A stretch of 10,957 nucleotides of DNA. Origin: Vairimorpha ceranae (taxonomy: Eukaryota; Microsporidia; Nosematidae). The notes beneath the pieces are model-generated. The model was not told where the DNA came from, did not search any database, and was given only the letters and a program-made list of their open reading frames with translations. Both the position numbers and the translations under genes were made by a program. Positions 6,342 to 10,957 of this stretch are shown one piece after another. Location of the stretch: contig NW_020169405.1 in NCBI RefSeq assembly GCF_000988165.1, positions 1-10,957 of the forward strand. The letters are read 5' to 3'. Position 1 is the first letter of the stretch. Every line of letters starts with the position of its first letter.

Positions 6342-6677
6342 TTATTCTTTAACTACTTCAGTTTTCAATCCTTTAAAATTACCTACTAAAACATGAGAAC
6401 ATTTTATAACATTAAGTTCTGCATTATCTTTATCTGGAATTCTTTCTACCTTAATTCTCACTCTTCGTGGTACTTTTCTTAGTCCCTTACTAAAAATAAA
6501 TTTATTTAGATCTTTCTGTATTGTAATCTTTTCATCTGTTTTAAGCATCTTCTTAAGATGCTTTCTAAACTTTTTTACAGCTATGCTTGCTTTTTTCGTC
6601 CAGTTGCATCCTTTTGTAATCTTACCAAGATTAACTGTAAGTTCCATTGTCTTATTATTTTCTAATGCAGTTTTCAT
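6342..6677 (-). CDS. RPL31: 60S ribosomal protein eL31
   Basis: eL31 lies at the rim of the polypeptide exit tunnel of the large subunit. The 111-residue product is slightly shorter than the ~113-125 usual. The family core is clear: [12 protein letters not shown] (12-23) for 'reytinl.k...g', [18 protein letters not shown] (28-45), then [20 protein letters not shown] (57-76), matching 'lN..iW.kGir.vP.R.Rvr', and the C-terminal [11 protein letters not shown] (101-111) for 'fk.LqT..v'. The Trp usual in 'iW.kG' is Phe here. The start is Met1 because ACCCCTTAA touches it; Met11 would cut the first strand. No intron, although some microsporidian ribosomal-protein genes carry one at their 5' end. 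Confidence 0.95.
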   Translation of the reverse strand: MKTALENNKTMELTVNLGKITKGCNWTKKASIAVKKFRKHLKKMLKTDEKITIQKDLNKFIFSKGLRKVPRRVRIKVERIPDKDNAELNVIKCSHVLVGNFKGLKTEVVKE

Positions 6678-6700
6678 TTAAGGGGTAAAAAATAAAATTT
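6678..6700 (-). promoter_or_regulatory. eL31 promoter: AAATTT element plus CCC motif
   Basis: On the - strand AAATTTTA (6700-6693) is followed by a short T-run and TACCCCTTAA directly before the ATG (CCCC at 6685-6682). In microsporidia, an AAATTT-like element just upstream of the CCC motif is reported mainly for ribosomal-protein genes, so this fits the gene. All of it lies within the 27 bp between eL31 and the upstream gene's stop. Confidence 0.65.
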
Positions 6701-6704
6701 TTAT

Positions 6705-6908
6705 CTAAGACATATATTTATTTATTTCTTTAAGAATAGCTGAATATTCATCCTTAAGATGTTCTATATCTTCATCTAAATTATCTGTATTTAAAATCTT
6801 TTCCATTTTGTAAAATATTCTATATATGCATTCATTTACTTCTTTTCTTTTGTAGCTGTTGTGCATAACTTTAGCTAACAGTTTTGTAATTTCTTGATCA
6901 TGGTTCAT
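6705..6908 (-). CDS. Small helical protein, 67 residues, unknown function
   Basis: Not recognised. The 67-residue product is charged and predicted wholly helical: EITKLLAKVMH (6-16), KEVNECIYRIFYKMEKIL (22-39) and IEHLKDEYSAILKEINKYM (48-66) look like three helices with heptad-like hydrophobic spacing. It has no membrane span. Two things support a real gene: an AATCCTTAAT motif directly before the ATG, a weaker form of the CCC signal, and tight packing 27 bp from eL31 in the same direction. A small subunit of a larger complex is a reasonable guess. A chance frame is not excluded at this length. Confidence 0.5.
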   Translation of the reverse strand: MNHDQEITKLLAKVMHNSYKRKEVNECIYRIFYKMEKILNTDNLDEDIEHLKDEYSAILKEINKYMS

Positions 6909-6918
6909 ATTAAGGATT
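6909..6918 (-). promoter_or_regulatory. Weak CCC-type start motif of the 67-residue gene
   Basis: On the - strand TAATCCTTAAT precedes the ATG, with two Cs (6915-6914) instead of three. An ACACCCAAC is present further upstream near 6945-6952. Confidence 0.35.
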
Positions 6919-8262
6919 AAATATAATTTTAGGAATAAAATAAAGTTGGGTGTTATATAATATGTATAGTAGATTAGATTATTTATTTAAACTATTGAGA
7001 ACACTTAAAGTTTAGTATATTAAATTTGAATTATAAAGAAAGACCTAGCCATAGTCTAAAATATTACATTAATACATGATAATAGAAAAAAGAGTATGAC
7101 CACGTTATAGTTATTAGAAAATTATTTAATGACAGTATTAGTTGTAAAAAGTAAAAAATTATTTTTGTACATTTAATAGTGACATTTCACTCTACTGTAA
7201 ATTATACTAGAATTTTTAATAATATTATATTTTAAACTTTAGAAATCTAATTCATTATGTTAATAGTTTATTTTGTATCTTTTTAAAAAATAAAATTATA
7301 TTAAATCAGCCAATTCGGTTCTAACAAATGCTAACATCATTGCGAAAAGTAGAGTGGTGGTTACAACACAATAAATTGAATTATTAATATATTCACAATA
7401 TAATAAAAGAATCATAATAAATTGAATTTTTAATATACTTATAATATAATAAAAAAATAAAGACTTTTTGTCTTTTACCATTTTTTTAAAAAAAATCGTT
7501 TAATTCTATTGTAATTTTAAATTCAAAATGAGTATCATTATTATAAAGTTTTTTCAGTTAATCATTATTCCGCCAAATTATAAAAAAATAGAAAAAAAAT
7601 CCCTTAAATTTTTTTTAAAGCCAAAAATTTAGCCTAAAGGCTCATAAAAATTGAAAAAAAAGCTATTTTTAAATTTACCAACATTATTATTAGTATAGCG
7701 TAATTGCATAATATTTTTAGTAGGTCCGTATAATTTGCTGTCTCAAAGGGGTTTATATATGTTGCTTCTATTAAGTTTAACTTTCAATAATTCTGGCTTT
7801 TTATTAAAATCTAGAATTTGTATTTGGTATTAATTGCCACATGCAAATATTTGGGGGTACATTAGAATTTATGCAATTTTGCACCAATTTGGCTTAATTT
7901 TTTTAATAGCAATACCACACAAATTCATTTTTGTTTTCTCTTTTTTTATCCTATAAAAAGATTTTAAATATCGCATTTAGCTTGTTTTTTTTTTAATATA
8001 TCATAATAAAGCCGATTTTCTGCCTTTGGATTAAATTTTCTAGCTCGTCAAAATTCTTTTTGGGGGTAGTTTCTAAAAACTTTTTAATATGTTGACAAAA
8101 TTGATGCAGAATCAAATTTTTTTACAAATAATTTCATTTGTGACCCTTTTTATCTTTAAGTTGCAGTAAGAAAATTTAATTATAAAGAGAATAGGCATCC
8201 TATATTTTTCAGTTATTAATGTAAAACAATTTTTTTCATTTAATACATGCTTAGATAATGTA
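6919..8262. other. Gene-poor spacer, first part of the right-hand desert
   Basis: About 1.35 kb without a supportable gene. It contains a 46-bp-period duplication (7370-7454), which lies inside an open frame of 61 codons on the - strand (7296-7481) that I do not accept as a gene. It also has two copies of TTTGGGGGTA (7850-7859, 8059-8068). A - strand stretch around 8020-8090 reads as a short open run (ETTPKKNFDELENLIQRQKI and a few more residues) between stops. It might be relic coding sequence, but I cannot name it. Confidence 0.5.
7370..7454. repeat. Two-copy tandem duplication, 46-bp period
   Basis: Copies start with AATAAATTGAA at 7370 and 7416. Each continues to AATATAATAAAA, and the two 39-bp blocks differ at about four positions. 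The period is not a multiple of three, which argues against selection on the reading frame that crosses it. Confidence 0.65.
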
Positions 8263-8299
8263 CAGTACGCTGCATAATCTTATGACTGCCTACTTTTTA
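8263..8299 (+). repeat. Tc1/mariner-like terminal repeat, copy A
   Basis: CAGTACGCTGCATAATCTTA then TGACTGCCTACTTTTTAA, preceded by TA (8261-8262), the usual Tc1/mariner target dinucleotide. A CAGT-type end followed by GCATAA and ending in a T-run resembles many Tc1-like termini. It matches copy B (8443-8479) closely over TGCATAATCTTAYGAC and TACTTTTTA. Assignment as a transposon end is an inference from this likeness and from the transposase relic nearby. Confidence 0.5.
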
Positions 8300-8442
8300 A
8301 AATGCTAAGCTAATTGCATTAATGTGTCAGTTTATATACATCAACTTAATCATTTTTTTATTTAAATTGAATTTTAACTACTCAATTATTCATTTACTAG
8401 ATATAAAGCATTGTTTTTATTAAATTTAAGTTTTTATAAAAA

Positions 8443-8479
8443 AAGTGTTGCATAATCTTACGACAGTTTACTTTTTATA
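8443..8479 (+). repeat. Tc1/mariner-like terminal repeat, copy B
   Basis: AGTGTTGCATAATCTTACGA then CAGTTTACTTTTTATA, in the same orientation as copy A and ~180 bp to its right. The transposase relic on the - strand ends ~100 bp further right (stop at 8582), the distance expected from a Tc1/mariner end. Copy B is therefore the better candidate for the left end of that element, with copy A left by another insertion or a sub-terminal duplicate. Confidence 0.5.
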
Positions 8480-8552
8480 AAATTTAAAAAATAATTGAGC
8501 CATCATTGTTTCCTTTCATATGTTTGATTCAATTATTTATCGAATTATAAGC

Positions 8553-8718
8553 TTAAAACAAAATTTTGCACTAATATAATACTATTTCAAAAATTTTGTG
8601 TTTTTATTTATCATACTATTATATGTTTTACCTTTTGAATAAGCCCGTCTACTAAGCTCTCCCTCAAGATTTTGTGTAGAAAGGATAGGCGAATATGTTG
8701 TCCAAAATTTTGTTTTAA
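8553..8718. repeat. 16-bp perfect inverted repeat inside the transposase relic
   Basis: TTAAAACAAAATTTTG (8553-8568) and its exact complement CAAAATTTTGTTTTAA (8703-8718) flank 134 bp. A 13-bp partial copy (TTAAAACAAAATT) is at 10308-10320. The right arm encodes part of the transposase relic (KTKFW), so the match may be chance in A/T-rich DNA. Confidence 0.4.
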
Positions 8719-9043
8719 CACTTTTGCAATATAGCCAATTTTTTGTTGAAGCCGAAACACGTGGCCTTGCGTTGTCCTGCTGAAAAACTTTTTTTAATAA
8801 TTTTTTTCAATTTATATTAGAAGTAGGTAGTAATGAAGTATATATTGATATTAAAAACCATTATTACTTCCTAAAATATAAGCTAATTTTGATTTTTAAA
8901 ATAATTAAAACAACTTCAAACTCTTATCGAAGTTCCTATTATTACTCTGCATAATTACAGACTTCCTTTGTTTTAATACTATACAATAATAATTATAACT
9001 GGCGTACAAACATTTCATCCGAAAAAATGGTAAAATTTTTTTT
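8582..9043 (-). pseudogene. Decayed Tc1/mariner-type transposase (central and C-terminal part)
   Basis: Two separate catalytic blocks are visible on the - strand in different frames with stops between them. The first reads KNFTIFSDEMFVRQL between in-frame stops; FSDE is the first-Asp motif (Asp codon 9019-9017). The second, open from 8808 to the stop at 8584-8582, includes KKVFQQDNARPRVS with the second-Asp motif QQDNA (Asp codon 8776-8774), then NWLYCKSVKTKFW and TYSPILSTQNLEGELSRR. The last replaces the family's SPDLNPIENLWGEL and lacks the Glu, exactly where DD34E spacing would place it. About 81 codons separate the two Asp motifs, close to the ~90 usual. No N-terminal helix-turn-helix part is recognisable. 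The element is dead and old, and the flanking tandem repeats may have been inserted into it. Confidence 0.8.
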
Positions 9044-9562
9044 CTATTGTGTGAGAGAACGCTTCGCTCGAAAAAAAACATAGAGACTAAATTCCATATA
9101 AACAAGACTTTATAGTAAAAATTTTACAATACTAATAAATAAATAACATTTTATAAAATTAAACAGAGGATTTATATTGTAGGTTTGAAATGACAGGTTA
9201 GGGAGAACGATGATGATAGGTTAGGAACGATACGATCGATAATTTATGTGTCGTAGGTTATGTATCGTAGGTTATGTATCGTAGGTTATGTGTCGTAGGT
9301 TATGTATAATAGGTTATGTATAATAGGTTAGTTCTTAACTTTGTAAAGATTTTTGCTGTTTTTGAGATTTGCTTTTATGTCATAAAGTCCGCATTTTTAC
9401 ATACATAAATACAATTATACTTTTGAATTCGTTTTTTACTGTAACAGGAACCTCTGTTATCGATAAGCTTGTCTTTGCCTCTTATACTTTACGAAATTTA
9501 AAATCAAAAGAAATGAAAATAAACTTTTTAACAAAAAATTATGCTTTAAATTATTATTATTT
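9044..9562. other. Spacer right of the transposase relic, with the 14-bp tandem array
   Basis: This is where the N-terminal part of a full-length transposase would lie, but I see no recognisable fragment of it. The stretch holds the array at 9245-9328 and, just before it (9190-9240), related AGGTTAGG and AACGAT-rich sequence of clearly higher GC than the surroundings. The rest is AT-rich and non-coding as far as I can tell. Confidence 0.5.
9245..9328. repeat. Tandem array, six copies of a 14-bp unit
   Basis: Unit TATGTRTCGTAGGT. Copies at 9245, 9259, 9273, 9287, 9301 and 9315 read GTGTCG, GTATCG, GTATCG, GTGTCG, GTATAA and GTATAA at the variable positions. The two-by-two distribution of variants shows stepwise duplication. 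A truncated TAGTTCTTA follows at 9329. The upstream 9190-9230 sequence has ACAGGTTAGG and TAGGTTAGGA, so the array may have grown from an existing AGGTTA-rich patch. Confidence 0.85.
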
Positions 9563-9690
9563 TTAAAAATGAAATGTCTGAGTACCGTTATAGCCAGATA
9601 CATTATCAAGATTGATATTTTTATCTCTAAAACTATTAATTCTTTCATCTGGTCCTAAAATTTTGATATTTACCTGAAAATAAAATCAGT
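9563..9690 (-). pseudogene. Possible orphan coding fragment of unknown family
   Basis: One - strand frame is open for about 40 codons up to TAA at 9565-9563. It has a protein-like composition (VNIKILGPDERINSFRD, then DNVSGYNGTQTFHF) and clearly higher GC than the surrounding DNA. It has no ATG at its start. It opens after a TGA, beside TTTTATTTTCAG, which resembles a 3' splice site. It may be a remnant of a gene or element rather than a working gene, and I do not recognise a family. An overlapping 63-codon frame with an ATG in another register looks like its shadow. Confidence 0.3.
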
Positions 9691-10677
9691 TTTTTTTTTT
9701 CATATTTAATATTTAAAGCAGATTTTTGGGGGTATTTTTTAATTTTGATTCTCTATCTTTTGCAAATACTTTTTAAATCAAATTTATGCACATTTATATC
9801 AAAAATATACTTAAACTTTTTCGCTGTTATGTTTTTATCGCAAGCAATTTTAAAAAATTTTTAGCGCTTTTTATAATAGACTTTTAAAAAAAACCAGGAG
9901 ATTTCTTCTTACCATAATTTTAAAACTCTTTTATATTAAACAAAAACAGCACATGATTTTCTTACCTCTTTGCTAATGTTTAAAATTGGCCTTTTTTAAA
10001 ATAATAATGGCCTTTTCAAAATTATCAAAAGCTAGTTTATACTCACTAAGAACCCTAAAAATAATTTTCATTAAAACATTTTCCCGCTAAAAAGTAAATC
10101 AAAAGTTTAAATGCTGTAAGATTATTTAACTTGTTAGAAAAATTTCAACTAAATAAAAACAATACATTAACATATATTAAAATAAGAAGATCATAAGCAG
10201 ACAGTAAATTAAATGGCCTGTTTTAGACAAGATAGCTAAGACTACTGAAAATATTACTGTTTCTTTTTTCGAATTTATTTTAAAGCTTGTCTAACGCTGA
10301 TAAGACCTTAAAACAAAATTTATAGGTTAAGATTTATAAAGTTTTTTTGTAATAAAAAAATCAAAAATTAAATAAACGTTTATACTATAGAGTAAGACAG
10401 TCAAATTATAATTAAAAAACCAATAAAATGCGTCATGTATTCACTCCACAACGAAAAAATAGATACGTCACATAAAATCGGTATAATTTTACACATAAAA
10501 CATTTTTTAATTGTAATGGGCTTTTACCAAATTAATTAATTAAAACTAAATTATAATATAAGGAGTAAATGTTATATTTAATTTCAAAATAAAGTAAAAG
10601 AGTTAAGAAAATGACAAAGTAAATTACAAGGTTGTATTTACTCCATTTATATAGAAATTAATTAGGTTCTAACAAAT
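9691..10677. other. Gene-poor spacer, last part of the right-hand desert
   Basis: Nearly 1 kb without a supportable gene. It holds the third TTTGGGGGTA (9725-9734), a duplicated GGCCTTTT motif near 9990 and 10010, the right-hand terminal-repeat-like match (10089-10125) and a 9-bp inverted repeat TTAGACAAG/CTTGTCTAA (10223-10231 and 10286-10294). No RNA gene is recognisable. Confidence 0.5.
10089..10125 (-). repeat. Weak inverted match to the transposon-end-like repeats
   Basis: Read on the - strand, ATAATCTTACAGC is followed by a short insertion and TTTACTTTTT, compared with ATAATCTTACGACAG and TTTACTTTTT in copy B. If genuine, it is the right end of an element of about 1.7 kb running from 8443. 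The match is imperfect and could be chance in this composition. Confidence 0.3.
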
Positions 10678-10957
10678 TTAAAAATACTTTGTTAAGAAGT
10701 TAATCACAATTGTATAAGAATAATCTAATTTAGAAAATTCATTATGTAATCTAACAAATATATTGTTCCTATCTTCATTAGATATCTTTTCAAATAAATT
10801 GTGCATCCAAAAAATAATTTTATCAAAAATTTCTATTTCTTTATCTTCAACCTTCGCTTTTGCTAGAAGGATTTTTAGATCAATAATATATCCTTTACAA
10901 ATATTAATAATTTTATTCTCACTATCAGATGTACTATAGGTTGATAATATTTCATAT
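10678..10957 (-). CDS. C-terminal part of a protein gene, unknown family, cut by the window edge
   Basis: The frame is open from the window's right edge to TAA at 10680-10678, giving 92 residues; the start lies outside. The visible part is clearly protein-like, with balanced charge and amphipathic helices: NKIINICKGYIIDLKILLAK (14-33), EIEIFDKIIFWMHNLFEKIS (40-59), RNNIFVRLHNEFSKLDYSYT (63-82) and the terminal VINFLTKYF (84-92). The pattern suggests an all-helical C-terminal domain such as a repeat or scaffold protein. I do not recognise it. It marks the right border of the gene desert. Confidence 0.75.
   Translation of the reverse strand, partial: YEILSTYSTSDSENKIINICKGYIIDLKILLAKAKVEDKEIEIFDKIIFWMHNLFEKISNEDRNNIFVRLHNEFSKLDYSYTIVINFLTKYF

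Noticed and set aside
383..6908. Operon-like functional cluster of RNA-processing genes
   Set aside because: Genes alternate strands and each has its own start motif; adjacency of RNA-related genes is most likely chance in a small genome.
7296..7481. 61-codon - strand frame with hydrophobic segments, a possible small membrane protein
   Set aside because: Its first half is low-complexity AT sequence built on a 46-bp duplication that is not a multiple of three. No CCC motif precedes the ATG, only an A/T run, and no family is recognisable. The last ~23 residues are less AT-biased but too short to support a gene.
8905..9105. 66-codon - strand frame as an independent gene
   Set aside because: It overlaps the transposase relic in a shifted frame; the meaningful motif (FSDE) is in another register, so this frame is a by-product of decay.
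9186..9330. Telomere-type repeat because of AGGTTAGG and TAGGTTA elements
   Set aside because: The unit is 14 bp with TCGTAGG and is not a clean short G-rich telomere repeat; it is internal to the contig with a gene further right.
9369..9566. 65-codon + strand frame
   Set aside because: No start motif, low-complexity composition and overlap with a - strand open run; nothing protein-like is recognisable.
9457..9648. 63-codon - strand frame with ATG
   Set aside because: It overlaps the more protein-like fragment 9563-9690 in another register and its C-terminal half is low-complexity; treated as a shadow.
6919..10677. tRNA, snRNA or other structured RNA gene in the desert
   Set aside because: No TTC-purine box B with a matching A box, no U6-like or SRP-like core was seen on either strand. 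A covariance-model scan (tRNAscan-SE, Infernal) would be decisive.

Overview
The window looks like nuclear DNA of a microsporidian with an AT-rich genome. Three lines of sequence evidence support this. The genes are short, intron-free eukaryotic housekeeping genes separated by gaps as small as 27-41 bp. Several proteins are much shorter than their yeast or animal counterparts. Nearly every gene has a CCC-type motif (ACCC, ATCCC, ACCCCT) within about 10 bp of its start codon, which is the characteristic microsporidian promoter/start signal. The genus cannot be fixed from this sequence; the AT content and the transposon-laden spacer suggest something less compacted than Encephalitozoon.

Left two thirds (1-6908) is a gene-dense segment with eight protein genes. 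On the + strand: a shrunken DBP9/DDX56-type DEAD-box protein (383-1144), a small coiled-coil protein (3773-4108) and a Lys/Asn-rich protein of unknown function (5667-6302). On the - strand: proteasome ATPase RPT2 (1562-2830), a probable RNase P/MRP subunit POP4/Rpp29 (3221-3652), an exosome RNase PH-fold subunit (4150-4737), a single-pass membrane protein with an acidic tail (4808-5113) and ribosomal protein eL31 (6342-6677). A ninth, very small predicted gene (6705-6908, -) lies just upstream of eL31. The CCC motif moves two starts inward from the longest open frame: the membrane protein to 5113 and the Lys/Asn-rich protein to 5667. Several gaps here carry repeats: a ~66-69 bp minisatellite (1251-1505), an A-rich repeat tract upstream of RPT2 (2845-3125) and a recurring palindrome TTATGCATAA.

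Right third (6909-10677) is a gene desert of almost 3.8 kb. It holds a decayed Tc1/mariner-type transposase on the - strand (8582-9043), two copies of a terminal-repeat-like sequence to its left (8263-8299 and 8443-8479) and a weak inverted match far to its right (10089-10125). It also has six tandem copies of a 14-bp unit (9245-9328) and three dispersed copies of TTTGGGGGTA. At the right edge, the 3' end of another - strand gene enters the window (10678-10957, 92 codons visible).

The recognisable genes serve RNA and protein turnover and ribosome production (ribosome assembly, RNase P/MRP, exosome, 60S subunit, 26S proteasome). They are unrelated transcription units sitting close together, not an operon. 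The most unusual single gene is the DBP9 homologue. It keeps the family's C-terminal signature but has lost the Walker A motif, the DEAD acidic pair and motifs V/VI, so it cannot be a working helicase as encoded.
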